From contig JAJDOJ010000143.1 of NCBI GenBank assembly GCA_022340215.1, positions 1 to 32,000 of the forward strand: DNA of 32,000 nt. Reading direction: 5' to 3'. The first letter of the stretch is position 1. Every line of letters begins with the position of its first letter. Source of the DNA: Gammaproteobacteria bacterium. Lineage in GTDB: Bacteria; Pseudomonadota; Gammaproteobacteria; JAJDOJ01. This document shows positions 1 through 9,397 of the stretch, one piece after another. A model generated the notes under the pieces. The model worked only from the letters and a program-made list of their open reading frames with translations. It was not told where the DNA came from and did not search any database. A program made the position numbers and the translations under genes.

Positions 1-1469
1 AGGAGGATCCGGTTGACCAGGAAACCAGGGCTGCTGCTCACCTTTAGCGGCAGTTTGTCGATCGCGCGGGTAAAGGCCAGCGCCTTGCCGAGGACCTCCT
101 GGCGCGTCGCCGGCCCCTGGACGATCTCGACCAGCGGCAGCTTGGCGACCGGGTTGAAGAAGTGCAGGCCGACGAGCCGTCCCGGCTCCTCGAGGTTCGC
201 GGCGAGCGCCTCCAGTGGAATGCTCGAGGTGTTGGTCGCGATCAGGGCGTCCTCCTGTGCTGCGGTAAGGAGTTGGGCGAAAAGGGACTGCTTGGCCTCG
301 AGATCCTCGAAGATCGCCTCGATGATCACGTCCGCACGCGCGACGCCGTGTCCCTGGGGATCGGGTATCAGGCGGTCCAGCGCCTCGGTCACCAGTCGGG
401 CGGACTTTAATCGCCGCTCGAAGAGCGCCGCGGCGCGTTTCACCGTTGACCCCAACGCGTCGAGGTTAGCGTCCTGTACGGTCACACGCAGTCCCTGGAG
501 TACACACCAGGCCGCGATGTCTCCGCCCATGACGCCCCCACCGACGACGTGGACGTGGTGGGCAGTGAAGGCATCCCGGTGCGCGGACGCCTTGAGTTCG
601 TCCTGGAGCAGAAACAGGCGTACCAGGTTCTTCGCCGTGGGGGTGGTGCTCAGGTCGGCGACCGACTCCGCCTCCAGTTCGAGCCAGCGGCGCGTCTTGC
701 CGCCCGCGCCCTCCCACAGATCGATGAGTGCGAAGGGAGCGGGGTAGTGCGCCGGGTCGACCTTCGAGCGGACATTGCGCCGCAGGATGGCGGCGGTGGC
801 GGGACGGAGCACGGGGCTGCCCGCCAGTCGCGGTATCCCGGCGGGACGGTGTCGCGGCGGACGCTCCCGGATCATACTCGAGGCGGCAGCGCGCAGATGG
901 CGCGCCGGCAGAGCGGCATCGATCAGACCCAGCTTGAGGGCGGTCCTGGAGGTCACGCTGCGTCCGCTCAGCATCAGGTCCATGGCGGCCGGCGCCCCGA
1001 TCGTCGTGACCGAGCGCAGTGAACCACCGTAGCCGGGATGGATCCCGAGCCGAACCTCCGGAAATCCGAGCCGCGTCCCCGGATCGTCGAGTGTCACGCG
1101 GTAGTCGCAGGCCAGCGAGAGTTCCAGACCACCACCCATGCAGAAGCCGTGAATCATCGCCACGGTCGGACAGGAAAGCGACTCGATCCGGTTCATCAGG
1201 TCCTGCCCGCGGCGGACAAAGGCCAGCGTCGTTTCCCGCCCGGTGAGCGTGGTGAACTCGTTGACGTCGGCGCCTGCGAGGAACCCGTTGCGTTTGCCCG
1301 AAAGGAAGACCACCCCGAGCGGCAGAGCGGCTGCCAGTTCGTCGACGATCTCGGCGAGGGCGTCGATGACCTTGCTGGACAGGACATTCGTACCCCGGCC
1401 GGCGACGTCCAGCGTCAGCCACTCGATATCGCTCGCATCGCGCTCCCGCTGCCAGTGTGTCTCGCTCAT
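1..1469 (-). CDS. fadJ: Multifunctional beta-oxidation protein (enoyl-CoA hydratase / 3-hydroxyacyl-CoA dehydrogenase), FadJ-like, C-terminus outside window
   Basis: Hydrates trans-2-enoyl-CoA and oxidises the resulting 3-hydroxyacyl-CoA with NAD+ in fatty acid beta-oxidation. The leftward frame is open for about 489 codons to the window edge, so roughly the last 200-230 residues of a ~700-residue family protein are missing. The N-terminal crotonase domain shows GGGLE (Glu116) and FPEVRLG (Glu138), matching the two catalytic glutamates of FadB/FadJ. A Rossmann glycine motif (GGGVMGGD) starts the dehydrogenase domain, followed by the GLHFFNPV segment with its catalytic His. The ATG overlaps the stop of the upstream thiolase gene as ATGA, so the two are almost certainly translated together as a fadI-fadJ operon. 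The FadJ rather than FadB name rests on gene order (thiolase first) and is less certain than the family. Confidence 0.9.
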   Translation of the reverse strand, partial: MSETHWQRERDASDIEWLTLDVAGRGTNVLSSKVIDALAEIVDELAAALPLGVVFLSGKRNGFLAGADVNEFTTLTGRETTLAFVRRGQDLMNRIESLSCPTVAMIHGFCMGGGLELSLACDYRVTLDDPGTRLGFPEVRLGIHPGYGGSLRSVTTIGAPAAMDLMLSGRSVTSRTALKLGLIDAALPARHLRAAASSMIRERPPRHRPAGIPRLAGSPVLRPATAAILRRNVRSKVDPAHYPAPFALIDLWEGAGGKTRRWLELEAESVADLSTTPTAKNLVRLFLLQDELKASAHRDAFTAHHVHVVGGGVMGGDIAAWCVLQGLRVTVQDANLDALGSTVKRAAALFERRLKSARLVTEALDRLIPDPQGHGVARADVIIEAIFEDLEAKQSLFAQLLTAAQEDALIATNTSSIPLEALAANLEEPGRLVGLHFFNPVAKLPLVEIVQGPATRQEVLGKALAFTRAIDKLPLKVSSSPGFLVNRIL

Positions 1470-2785
1470 GTTCCGCCCGAAACGTTTTCCATCAACAACG
1501 CGCCACCCTGTCCGCCGCCGATGCAGATCGATGCCATGCCGAGGCGACTCCGTGTCCGTTTCAGGACCTCGCAGAGGTGCAGGACGATGCGGGCACCGCT
1601 GGCGCCCACCGGATGTCCGAGGCTGATGCCGCCACCGTCCACGTTGAGGCGCTCCCGCGGTACCTCGCCCAGCGCCCTGTCCAGACCGAGCGTGTCCCGG
1701 CAATAGTCGGGGTCCCGCCAGGCCGAGAGGCAGGCGAGTACCTGGGCGGCAAAGGCCTCGTTGATCTCCCAGTAGTCCACGTCCTCGATGCCGAGCCCAC
1801 GTTCACGAAGGATCGGGGTAGCGGCGTGCACGGGTCCGAGACCCATCTCGGCGGGGTCGAGTGCCGCCCAGCGGGTGTCCAGGATCAGGGCCCGTGGTTC
1901 CAGTCCGTATCGCGAGACGGCCTCCTCCGAGGCGAGGATGATCCAGGCTGCACCGTCGCTGACCTGGGCGCTGTTTCCTGCGGTCACGTTACCGTATGGT
2001 TTGTCGAACACCGGCTTCAGCGCCGCGAGTTTCTCCATCGTGCTATCGGTCCTGAGGCCATCGTCGGCCACATAGCTGTTCCCGGTGCGATCGAAGACCG
2101 GCGAGATCTCCTCGAGCCGCCCGGTACCTGCCGCCGCGTCGAGCCGGCGGTGGCTTTCGAGTGCGAAGGCATCCATCTCCTCTCTGCCGATCCCGAAGCG
2201 AGCGGCAAGGATCTCGGCCGTCTGTCCCATGCTGATGCCGGCCACGGGGTCGCGTAGCCCTTTGAGCAGTCCGATGACCGGCGCCAGCCAGGCCGGTCTG
2301 AGTCGGCCCAGGGCGCGCAGCCGCGCCAGCAACCCGTGCGATTGGCGCCAGTCCGAAAACCAGCGCACCATCTCGTCGCTGAACAGGATCGGGGCCTGGC
2401 TCATCGCCTCCACGCCCCCGGCCAGCACCAGCTCGGATCGGGCGAGCAGGATATTACGATAAGCGCAGTCGATCGCCTGCAGGCCCGAGGCGCAGTTGCG
2501 CTGCACGGTCCAGGCGGGCACCCGGTCGCCACAACCGAGACGTAGAGACGCCACACGGGCGATGTTCGTCTCCTCGGCACCCGGGGCGACACAACCCAGG
2601 ATGACCTCGTCGAAGGCACTGGGTTCAAAGGGCTGTCGGAGTAGCAGGCCGCGGGCGGCCTGCACGGCGAGTTCGGCCGCCTTGAATGGGCCCGGTCCGC
2701 CGCGCATCTTGAGAAACGGCGAACGGGCGCCGTCAATCAGGTAGACGGCGCGATCGTCGGACATTCCTTCTGGAGATGGGGTCAT
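1466..2785 (-). CDS. fadI: Acetyl-CoA C-acyltransferase (thiolase), FadI-like
   Basis: Thiolytic cleavage of 3-ketoacyl-CoA, the last step of beta-oxidation, as partner of the adjacent hydratase/dehydrogenase. The 439-residue protein shows the acyl-accepting Cys98 in QRNCASGLQAID, the NEAFA motif, GGGISLGHPVGASGAR with the catalytic His, and CIGGGQGGA with the second catalytic Cys near the C-terminus. Length is close to E. coli FadI (436). Met8 (MSDDRAVYLIDGAR) is an alternative start; the first seven residues look unlike family N-termini. It is the first gene of the operon and overlaps the next start by 4 nt. No convincing promoter could be picked out in the 149 bp upstream; a short dyad CTATG-AAG-CATAG lies there (about 2836-2848). 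Confidence 0.93.
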   Translation of the reverse strand: MTPSPEGMSDDRAVYLIDGARSPFLKMRGGPGPFKAAELAVQAARGLLLRQPFEPSAFDEVILGCVAPGAEETNIARVASLRLGCGDRVPAWTVQRNCASGLQAIDCAYRNILLARSELVLAGGVEAMSQAPILFSDEMVRWFSDWRQSHGLLARLRALGRLRPAWLAPVIGLLKGLRDPVAGISMGQTAEILAARFGIGREEMDAFALESHRRLDAAAGTGRLEEISPVFDRTGNSYVADDGLRTDSTMEKLAALKPVFDKPYGNVTAGNSAQVSDGAAWIILASEEAVSRYGLEPRALILDTRWAALDPAEMGLGPVHAATPILRERGLGIEDVDYWEINEAFAAQVLACLSAWRDPDYCRDTLGLDRALGEVPRERLNVDGGGISLGHPVGASGARIVLHLCEVLKRTRSRLGMASICIGGGQGGALLMENVSGGT

Positions 2786-2934
2786 GTGGGCTCACAGACA
2801 CTCGTGGCGGCGGAGGAAATCAGGATCCGACTACCCTATGAAGCATAGACAATCTCGCCGTGATCGAGAACCGTCGATACTGTACCGAGGCGGGCCAGGC
2901 TGGCTTCGGCTGGGTGTCCGCTGCCCGCGGTCGT

Positions 2935-3849
2935 CTAATGCGTGTCGGGCAGCCGGCGTCCGAACAATGAGCGGATCAGCCCCGTGCCGGTGCGCGCACT
3001 CGCGTTCAAAGAAGCGGGCTTCGGCTCGGAACTGGCGGGACCGTTGTCCCCTTCGGGATCCGCGTCGTCCTCCCAGGGGAGTTTGCGATAGACCGCGAGC
3101 TCGTCGACGGCGAACAGCGGGTACTTGATGATCTCGAAATAGGGCGAGTAGTCGAAGTCGGCCGGCGCAAAGAGTTTCGCATTCCGTTCGCGCAGGTTCA
3201 TGGAAGCGTGGCCATCCTCGATCACCAGGGGAAGGATGGGGAAGTTCACCCCGTGAAACGCCTCGGCGATCATCGTGGAACAGACGGTGTGGGTCGGCGC
3301 ACCACTGTTGTGGGCGAACAGGCTGGACCGCCAGCGGCGTGGCAGCAGGCCGTAGAACGGGAACAGGAACCTGGCCAGGTCGAGTAACTGCCTGATGTCG
3401 TATTTGAGCGTCAGACAAGAGACCGTGTAGCGCACGACATTGGCGGCGTCCGCATGGGAAAGGCCCTTGGGACGACAGATCCGGATGTGGTAGCCGGCGT
3501 ACTTGCTCAGCGGGGCGACCACGGTGCCCGACTCCAGGAGGGACTCGATAATCAACGGTTCGTCCCCAGGGTCGCAGTCACAATGCCAGTTGATGTATTC
3601 GCGCAGCGCCGGGTCTTCGATGTCGTGGATACGGCCCACATACAGGGCGGCGTGCGTCCAGTTGCTGAAGGTGACGGTCTTGATGATGCCACTGACGCGG
3701 CTCCTGCCCTCGACCAGCACCACATCGGCTGGACGGATCTCGCGACGCATGCGTTCGTAATCGGACAGGTGCGGCGTCGAACCGCCCAGGTCATCGGTCA
3801 ACCAACGTGTGATGCCACGCCAGATCCAGTCTCTCGTCCTGGTGATCAT
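2935..3849 (-). CDS. YiiX/YebB-like permuted NlpC/P60 cysteine hydrolase
   Basis: This 304-residue protein resembles the permuted papain-fold NlpC/P60 group (YiiX, 'lipo-like' proteins), thought to hydrolyse amide or thioester bonds in cell-wall or lipid-linked substrates; the substrate here is unknown. The permuted order is visible: a catalytic His in NWTHAALYVG (His66) precedes the nucleophile in THTVCSTMIAEAF (Cys190). The region before it (DVVLVEGRSRVSGIIKTVTFS) fits the usual family opening. I see no clear signal peptide. The last ~45 residues are charged, Pro/Ser-rich and probably disordered. It stands alone between the fad operon and the aminotransferase, all leftward, with its own upstream spacer carrying a CRP-like site. 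Confidence 0.78.
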   Translation of the reverse strand: MITRTRDWIWRGITRWLTDDLGGSTPHLSDYERMRREIRPADVVLVEGRSRVSGIIKTVTFSNWTHAALYVGRIHDIEDPALREYINWHCDCDPGDEPLIIESLLESGTVVAPLSKYAGYHIRICRPKGLSHADAANVVRYTVSCLTLKYDIRQLLDLARFLFPFYGLLPRRWRSSLFAHNSGAPTHTVCSTMIAEAFHGVNFPILPLVIEDGHASMNLRERNAKLFAPADFDYSPYFEIIKYPLFAVDELAVYRKLPWEDDADPEGDNGPASSEPKPASLNASARTGTGLIRSLFGRRLPDTH

Positions 3850-3891
3850 TTACCCTCTCCCTGGATCGCAACGGCTGAACTGCCAATATAC

Positions 3892-3907
3892 ATGGTTTAT
3901 AGACCAT
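3892..3907. promoter_or_regulatory. Near-perfect 16-bp palindrome upstream of the YiiX-like gene
   Basis: The sequence ATGGTTTATAGACCAT is its own reverse complement except at the positions TTTATAG/CTATAAA. It lies 43-58 bp upstream of the hydrolase start codon. On the minus strand it contains TATAAA and is followed by TATATT, both possible -10 elements, so it may be a promoter core or an operator. No protein can be assigned from sequence alone. Confidence 0.35.
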
Positions 3908-3929
3908 AGACGCGAACCCTTCCTATGGG

Positions 3930-3945
3930 TGTGATAAAGGTCACG
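3930..3945. promoter_or_regulatory. CRP/Vfr-like binding site
   Basis: TGTGA-N6-TCACG matches the CRP consensus TGTGA-N6-TCACA at 9 of 10 specified bases with exact 6-bp spacing. It lies about 80-95 bp upstream of the YiiX-like start codon. If the -10 is the minus-strand TATATT at 3885-3890, the site would be centred near -60, a common activating position for CRP. That promoter assignment is inference, since no good -35 is visible. Confidence 0.45.
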
Positions 3946-4075
3946 ACGCAGCTCGGCCAATGGCCGCGATCCGCAGTCTGCGGTCCGGTACGCCGGGGGC
4001 TGTCCGGCCGACGAGAACGGGAAAAGTTATTGAAATATAAGGATCGAAGTCCGTGCGTGGCGAGCATTGATCCCG

Positions 4076-5209
4076 CTACTTCAACCGGTCCCGGATCCGT
4101 TCCAGGGCGCGGGCCATCGCCTGGCGGGAGGTGTGGAAATGGGGAGACAAGCGAATCCCGCCGCCCCGCCGGGCGCAGAGGATCCCCTGGCTCATGAGGT
4201 GACGATACAGGGCCGTACCGTCGTCGCCGGGACTGCGAAAGGTGACGATACCGGCGCGTTTTTCGGGATCCGCCGGCGTGACCATCTCCACGCCGAGGGC
4301 CAGCAGCTCCGAGTACAGAAAGGAGACGTTAGCGGTAATGGCACGGGCGACGTCGGGGATCCCCGTCTCCTCGAGCAGCGACAGGCTGGCCAGAAGCGCG
4401 TGCGCGGCGATCATGTTCGGGCTTCCGCATTCGAAGCGTCTTGCGTCCGCGGCGGGTGCCCAGTCCAGGCTTTCGTAGTCCTGTTGCCCCGCCAGCATGT
4501 GCCAGCCGAACTGGTTCAGTGTCAATCGGGAACGCCATTCGGGGGAACAATAAAACAACGCCAGTCCCTCCGGACCGAGCATCCACTTATGCCCATCGGC
4601 CATGGCGAAATCCGCGTGGATCTCCCTCACGTCGAGGGGAAACGCGCCGACGCTCTGAATGGCGTCGACGCAGAACACAACCCCTCGGTCCCGGCAGACC
4701 TCTCCCAGGCGCCGGAGATCCATGCGGTAGCCGGTGTCGTACTGGACGGAACTGACCGACAGCAGGCGGGTGGAACCATCGATCGCCTGCAGCAGGGCCT
4801 CCTCGGATGGGACCGCGCCGTACAGGTCTATCCGGCGTGTCTCGACGCCGAAACGCGGCGCCAGTGACTCCCACACCACGCGATTCGAAGGGAACTCCTG
4901 CCGGCCGAAGACGACGTTGTCCCCGACGCGCCAGTCGATCCCGTAGGCCACCACGGACAACGCCTCCGAGGTGCTCTTCAGCAGCGCGATGTCGTCGGCG
5001 GAGGCGGCGTTCACCAGACGCCGCAGGGTCTCTCTCAGCGCCTGTTCGGCCTCCAGCCATTTGCCGTAGTGGCTTGAGCCGCAGGCCAGGTTGTCCCTGG
5101 CAAACCGCTCGACCGCCGCCACGGTGCGGCGCGGCCAGGGGCCGACGGCGGCATGGTTGAGGTGGACGATCTCCAGGGGAAACTCGGGGTGGTCGCTAGT
5201 GCCGGTCAT
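4076..5209 (-). CDS. Class V aminotransferase (cysteine desulfurase-like fold)
   Basis: A 377-residue PLP-dependent fold-type I enzyme of the aminotransferase class V family. The PLP lysine sits in MADGHKWMLGPEG (Lys208), preceded by CVDAIQSVGAFPLDV with the cofactor-binding Asp. The opening HLNHAAVGPWP resembles class V proteins annotated as cysteine desulfurase-like or isopenicillin-N epimerase-like. I do not see the extended Cys-containing loop of IscS/SufS desulfurases, so a sulfur-transfer role is not supported and the substrate is unknown. It ends 226 bp before the YiiX-like gene and starts 93 bp downstream of the glgA stop, on the same strand, so it might be read through from the glycogen genes. 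Confidence 0.82.
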   Translation of the reverse strand: MTGTSDHPEFPLEIVHLNHAAVGPWPRRTVAAVERFARDNLACGSSHYGKWLEAEQALRETLRRLVNAASADDIALLKSTSEALSVVAYGIDWRVGDNVVFGRQEFPSNRVVWESLAPRFGVETRRIDLYGAVPSEEALLQAIDGSTRLLSVSSVQYDTGYRMDLRRLGEVCRDRGVVFCVDAIQSVGAFPLDVREIHADFAMADGHKWMLGPEGLALFYCSPEWRSRLTLNQFGWHMLAGQQDYESLDWAPAADARRFECGSPNMIAAHALLASLSLLEETGIPDVARAITANVSFLYSELLALGVEMVTPADPEKRAGIVTFRSPGDDGTALYRHLMSQGILCARRGGGIRLSPHFHTSRQAMARALERIRDRLK

Positions 5210-5302
5210 CTTGGACGGTTTGTCGGGTGGGGAAGGGTGGGCGGGTCGCAGGGAATGGGCGTTGCCCGATGTCCCCCCGAGGGACGCGATCGGCGATCCA
5301 GC

Positions 5303-6772
5303 TCACGGGGCTTTGCGGTCCCTGATCGCATCATCGTAGAGGTCCGCGTATTCTCGGGCGCGGCGATCCCAGGAGCAATCGATCGACATACCGCGTTCCT
5401 GCAGACCCCGCCAGGCGCTCGCGTCCCGTTCCAGCGCGAGCGCGCGCTTGACGGCCTCCACCAGCGCCGCGGAGGTGATGTCGGTGAAGGTGATGCCATT
5501 GGCGGTTCCGGCGGAAAGATTGTCCTCAGTGGCGTCGATCACGGTGTCCGCCAGGCCACCGGTGGCCCTGACGACGGGGACGGTTCCATAGCGCAGGCTG
5601 TACATCTGGTTCAGTCCGCAGGGTTCGAAGCGCGACGGCATGAGAAACATGTCGGCGCCTGCCTCGATCAGGTGGGCCAGGCCCTCGTCGTAGCCGACGT
5701 GAACCGCGATCCTGTCGGGGAACCGCGCCGCCCATTCGAGCAGCGCCGTTTCGAACGATCTATCGCCGCTGCCGAGCACCACGATCTGCAACGGGAGGCC
5801 GGTGAGGTTCGACATCGCGTCGAGGGTCAGGTCCACGCCTTTCTGTTCGACCAGGCGGCCGACCATCCCTACGACAGGCAGTTGCGGGCGGTCCGGAAGC
5901 TGCATACGGTTGCGCAATGCGGTCCGGTTGGCGTGTTTGTTTTCGAGGCTGTCCACATCGTAGTTCACCGTCAGGTGAGGATCGGTGGCGGGGTCCCAGG
6001 CGGTCTCGTCGATTCCGTTCAGGATGCCCGACAGTTTCGCCGCACGGTGGCGGAGCAGTCCGTCGAGCCCGGCGCCGTGGGCCGCGGTCTGGATCTCCCG
6101 GGCGTAGGTCGGACTGACCGTCGTGATCCTGTCGGCAAAGAACAGCCCGCCCTTTATGAAGGAGAGGTTGCCGTGAAACTCCAGCCCGTCCACTGACCAA
6201 AGGCACGGTGGTAGCCCAAGGGCACGCAAGGTCGGCGCCGGAAACAGCCCCTGGTAGGCCAGGTTGTGAATGGTAAAGACGGTTGCGGGGCGAGCCGGCT
6301 CGCCCGCCAGTAGCGCCGGAGCCAGGGCGGTCTGCCAGTCGTTGCAATGAATCAGATCGGGGGTCCAGCTCAGACCGGCGCGATCGAGCGCAACGGCGAC
6401 TGCAGCCCTCGCGAACAGTGCGAACCGCTGTGCGTTGTCCTGCCAGGGGGAACCGTCCGGGGCGAGATAGGGGTTGCCCTCACGGAGGAAATATTCCGGC
6501 GCGTCAAGCAACAGCAAGGTGATATCGGCACCGGGCAGCCGGCCCCTGAGCAGGGTGCCGCTGCCGCCCGTCAGGGCGAGACCGGATACGGTTTCCAGTC
6601 CCTCGACCTGCTCCGCGACACCCTGATACGCCGGCAGCAGCAGGGCGACGTCGTGTCCCCGCGCGCCCAGGGCCGGCGGCAGGCTGCCCGCGACATCGCC
6701 GAGTCCGCCGGTCTTGATCAGGGGATAGGACTCGCTGGCGACGTAGAGCAGCTTCATTAGTTGCGGATCCAT
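5303..6772 (-). CDS. glgA: Glycogen synthase (ADP-glucose type, GT5)
   Basis: Transfers glucose from ADP-glucose to the non-reducing end of alpha-1,4-glucan. The 489-residue protein has the N-terminal KTGGLGDV substrate-binding loop (about residue 20), HNLAYQG, and the C-terminal catalytic segment SRFEPCGLNQMYSLRYG followed by ATGGLADTV, all diagnostic for GlgA. Length matches the family (about 480). Met6 (MKLLYVASE, codon at 6755-6757) gives the canonical N-terminus and may be the true start. The gene lies 19 bp downstream of glgB on the same strand, forming a glgB-glgA operon divergent from glgC and its followers. No internal terminator is visible between glgB and glgA. Confidence 0.95.
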   Translation of the reverse strand: MDPQLMKLLYVASESYPLIKTGGLGDVAGSLPPALGARGHDVALLLPAYQGVAEQVEGLETVSGLALTGGSGTLLRGRLPGADITLLLLDAPEYFLREGNPYLAPDGSPWQDNAQRFALFARAAVAVALDRAGLSWTPDLIHCNDWQTALAPALLAGEPARPATVFTIHNLAYQGLFPAPTLRALGLPPCLWSVDGLEFHGNLSFIKGGLFFADRITTVSPTYAREIQTAAHGAGLDGLLRHRAAKLSGILNGIDETAWDPATDPHLTVNYDVDSLENKHANRTALRNRMQLPDRPQLPVVGMVGRLVEQKGVDLTLDAMSNLTGLPLQIVVLGSGDRSFETALLEWAARFPDRIAVHVGYDEGLAHLIEAGADMFLMPSRFEPCGLNQMYSLRYGTVPVVRATGGLADTVIDATEDNLSAGTANGITFTDITSAALVEAVKRALALERDASAWRGLQERGMSIDCSWDRRAREYADLYDDAIRDRKAP

Positions 6773-6791
6773 CTCGCCGGTCGTGCGACCG

Positions 6792-8981
6792 CTACTCTGG
6801 AATCAGCACGATCCCCGCCAGGGGGGGGAGGGTCAGATTGAGGGACCAAGGGTGCCCCATGCTCGGCGTTGGTTCGGCGACCACCATGCCCCCGTTGCCG
6901 AGGTTGGTGCCCCCGAAATAGCGGGAGTCGGAATTGAGGCGCTCCCGGTAGTTGCCGGCTCTGGGTATGCCGAGCCGGTAGCCGGGCCGCGGTACCGGGG
7001 TGAAATTGAGCACCACGACGACCAGATCGTCCCCGACGCGGCGCTGGTAACTGAGCACCGACTGCTGAGCGTCGTGGCAGTCGATCCACTCGAAACCGCG
7101 CGCCTCGAAGTCGTGCCTGTGAATGGCAGGGACTTCGCGATACAGGCGGTTGAGTTCGGCGATCAGGGCCTGCACGCCCCGGTTGTTCGACTGTTCCAGT
7201 TCCGCCCAGTCAAGCGACGCGTCGGCATTCCACTCGCGGCCCTGGCCGAACTCGCTCCCCATGAAGAGCAGTTTCTTGCCGGGGTAGGTGAACATGTAGG
7301 TGTAGAGCAGGCGCAGGTTCGCGAATTTCCGCCACTCGTCGCCGGGCATTTTCCCGATCATCGAGCCCTTGCCGTGCACCACCTCGTCGTGGCAGAAGGG
7401 CAGGATGAAGTTCTCGGTGAAGGAATAGAGCAGCCCGAAGGTCAGCCGGTCGTGGTGGTAGTGACGATGGATCGGATCCTTGGCCATGTACTCGAGGGCG
7501 TCGTGCATCCAGCCCATGTTCCATTTCATGGAGAATCCCAGGCCGCCAAGCCAGGTCGGTCGGGTCACCTGGGGCCAGGCGGTGGATTCCTCGGCCATCA
7601 CCAGGGTCCCGGGACACTCGCGCTGCGTGACGTTGTTGAACTCCCTGAGGAACTCGATCGCCTCGAGATTCTCGTTGCCGCCGTACTCGTTCGGGTGCCA
7701 GTCACCCTCTTCGCGCGAATAGTCCAGATAGAGCATCGAGGCGACGGCGTCCACGCGCAGGCCGTCGATGTGAAACTCCTCCAGCCAGTACATGGCGCTG
7801 GCCAGCAGGTAGTTGGTGACCTCGTTTCTGCCGTAGTTGTAGATCAACGTGCCCCTGTCTCGGCGTTCCCCCTTGCGCGGGTCTTCGTGTTCGTACAGCG
7901 GGGTGCCGTCGAAGCGCGCGAGCCCGTGGGCATCTTTGGGGAAGTGCGCAGGGACCCAGTCGAGGATAACGCCAATACCGTTGCGATGGCAGTGGTCCAC
8001 GAAATAACGGAGGTCCTCGGGCATGCCGAAGCGGCGGGTCGGCGCGAACATCCCTATGGTCTGATACCCCCAGGATGCGTCATGCAGATGCTCGGTGATG
8101 GGCAGCAGTTCGATGTGCGTGAAACCGAGCTTCTTGACGTAGGCGACCAGTCGCTTCGCCAGTGCCCGGTAGTCGAGAAATCCGCCGTTCTCGCCCCTCG
8201 TCCAGGAACCGAGATGCACCTCGTAGACCGAAAGTGGCGTGTGCAGCCAGTCATTGCTGGCGCGTTCGGCGATCCAGGCTGCGTCTCCCCAATCCCACTC
8301 GTCGGGCGGCGCCACCTCCGAGGCCGTGGAAGGTCGCAGCTCGCAAAGTTGTCCGTAGGGGTCTGATTTCAGATAGATCCTGCCGTCGAACCGGTTGCGG
8401 ATCTCGAACTTGTACAGCGTGCCCGGCCCAAGACCGGGCAGGAACAGTTCCCAAACCCCGCTCGATCCGCGGATGCGCATCTGGCTGCAGCGACCGTCCC
8501 AGTCGTTGAACTCGCCCACGACACTCACACGCTCAGCGTTCGGGGCCCATGTCGAGAACCGTACCCCGCCGATCCCGTCGACGGTGTGCAGGTGGGCGCC
8601 GAGCAAGCGGTAGACGTACCAGTGGCGTCCCTCGCCAAACAGATGCAGATCGTAGTCGGAGAGCTGGGGGCCGAAGGTGTAGGGGTCGTAGGACTGATGT
8701 TCGCGTCCCTGCCTGTCGGTCCAGTCAAGCTGATATCGTGGGGTCAATACGTCATCGGGGCCCCGACACTCGAAAAAATCCGTGCCTTGGATGCGCTCCA
8801 GCCCGGGGCCACCCCCGGCGATTCGAACGGTTTCCGCTCTCGGCATGAATACCCTGACGAGGGCCCCATTCGCATCGTGTTGGCGACCCAGCACATCGAA
8901 CGGGTCGTGATGACGCGCCTCGAGGATTCGATGCATCCCTTGGCTGATTTCGGCGGTGGATTTAAGTTTGATTTTTGTCAA
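6792..8981 (-). CDS. glgB: 1,4-alpha-glucan branching enzyme (GH13, CBM48)
   Basis: Cuts alpha-1,4 chains and re-attaches them as alpha-1,6 branches. The 729-residue protein shows an N-terminal GlgB module ([10 protein letters not shown]), a CBM48-like region ([18 protein letters not shown]), then the GH13 barrel motifs: [24 protein letters not shown] with the nucleophile Asp, AEESTAWP with the acid/base Glu, and [12 protein letters not shown]. The ORF opens with TTG at 8981, with a TAGG-type ribosome-binding site six bases upstream. The first ATG (codon 16) is preceded by AAGGG with no spacing, so TTG is the more likely start. First gene of the leftward glgB-glgA pair. Confidence 0.95.
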   Translation of the reverse strand: MTKIKLKSTAEISQGMHRILEARHHDPFDVLGRQHDANGALVRVFMPRAETVRIAGGGPGLERIQGTDFFECRGPDDVLTPRYQLDWTDRQGREHQSYDPYTFGPQLSDYDLHLFGEGRHWYVYRLLGAHLHTVDGIGGVRFSTWAPNAERVSVVGEFNDWDGRCSQMRIRGSSGVWELFLPGLGPGTLYKFEIRNRFDGRIYLKSDPYGQLCELRPSTASEVAPPDEWDWGDAAWIAERASNDWLHTPLSVYEVHLGSWTRGENGGFLDYRALAKRLVAYVKKLGFTHIELLPITEHLHDASWGYQTIGMFAPTRRFGMPEDLRYFVDHCHRNGIGVILDWVPAHFPKDAHGLARFDGTPLYEHEDPRKGERRDRGTLIYNYGRNEVTNYLLASAMYWLEEFHIDGLRVDAVASMLYLDYSREEGDWHPNEYGGNENLEAIEFLREFNNVTQRECPGTLVMAEESTAWPQVTRPTWLGGLGFSMKWNMGWMHDALEYMAKDPIHRHYHHDRLTFGLLYSFTENFILPFCHDEVVHGKGSMIGKMPGDEWRKFANLRLLYTYMFTYPGKKLLFMGSEFGQGREWNADASLDWAELEQSNNRGVQALIAELNRLYREVPAIHRHDFEARGFEWIDCHDAQQSVLSYQRRVGDDLVVVVLNFTPVPRPGYRLGIPRAGNYRERLNSDSRYFGGTNLGNGGMVVAEPTPSMGHPWSLNLTLPPLAGIVLIPE

Positions 8982-9397
8982 TTGGGACCTACTCTGGCCA
9001 GGGATTGTGGATATAATTCCTCATCCCACTTATTCGAGGGGCTTGTATCCTGTGCAGGCGCGGGCCCACGTTCACGGGGAGATAATAACCAATGATGAGG
9101 GTTGTCGCCGGGGCAATCGCCAAGCGTCAGTCACCTGACCCTGTCGTCGCCGAAAAAATGCGCTGCGCTCCTGTTCGAAGTGTCGGATCGTTTCTCTCGT
9201 GCGCCCAAATTGGTCCGACCCTTGCGGGATTTCCGGAGTCGGTGAATGGATGGCGTCATGTTCTCCCGCTAACATACGGGGTTATCCGCTCGGGTCCTCG
9301 CCGCAAGCGTACCGGGCATGCCGATCTTTCGGCACAAACACCGCCAGCGGGGCATGGCCCCTTTTTACCCTGGCGGACATCCTACCAGGAGGCTGCG
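8982..9397. other. Divergent glgB/glgC spacer
   Basis: The divergent spacer is about 440 bp in all and carries no convincing protein gene apart from the leader ORF listed separately. An AT-rich core with TATAAT at 9012-9017 (plus strand) and an overlapping minus-strand AT-rich hexamer could form back-to-back promoter elements, but no good -35 hexamer is at the right distance on either strand. The proximal part holds a nested hairpin next to glgC. Short frames across 9072-9433 lack ribosome-binding sites and recognisable motifs. Confidence 0.5.
9341..9376 (+). terminator. Nested hairpin with T-tract upstream of glgC (possible attenuator)
   Basis: The inner stem GGGGC-ATG-GCCCC (9349-9361) is followed at once by five T residues, the form of a weak intrinsic terminator. 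An outer perfect 7-bp stem, CCGCCAG (9341-9347) with CTGGCGG (9370-9376), encloses both the inner stem and the T-tract. It lies 22 bp before the leader ORF and 47 bp before glgC. It could end transcripts entering from the spacer or act as an attenuator; function is inference. Confidence 0.45.

Noticed and set aside
466-1422. 318-codon frame on the minus strand within the fadJ region
   Set aside because: Arginine-rich out-of-frame reading; the true fadJ frame is open to the window edge and so has no stop inside it.
4076-5209. Naming the class V aminotransferase a cysteine desulfurase (IscS/SufS)
   Set aside because: The fold and PLP lysine fit, but the catalytic Cys loop motif is not seen and no Fe-S assembly genes adjoin it.
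6783-8366. 527-codon open frame on the plus strand opposite glgB
   Set aside because: Antisense frame of a GC-rich gene. No family motif, while glgB on the other strand carries all GH13 motifs.
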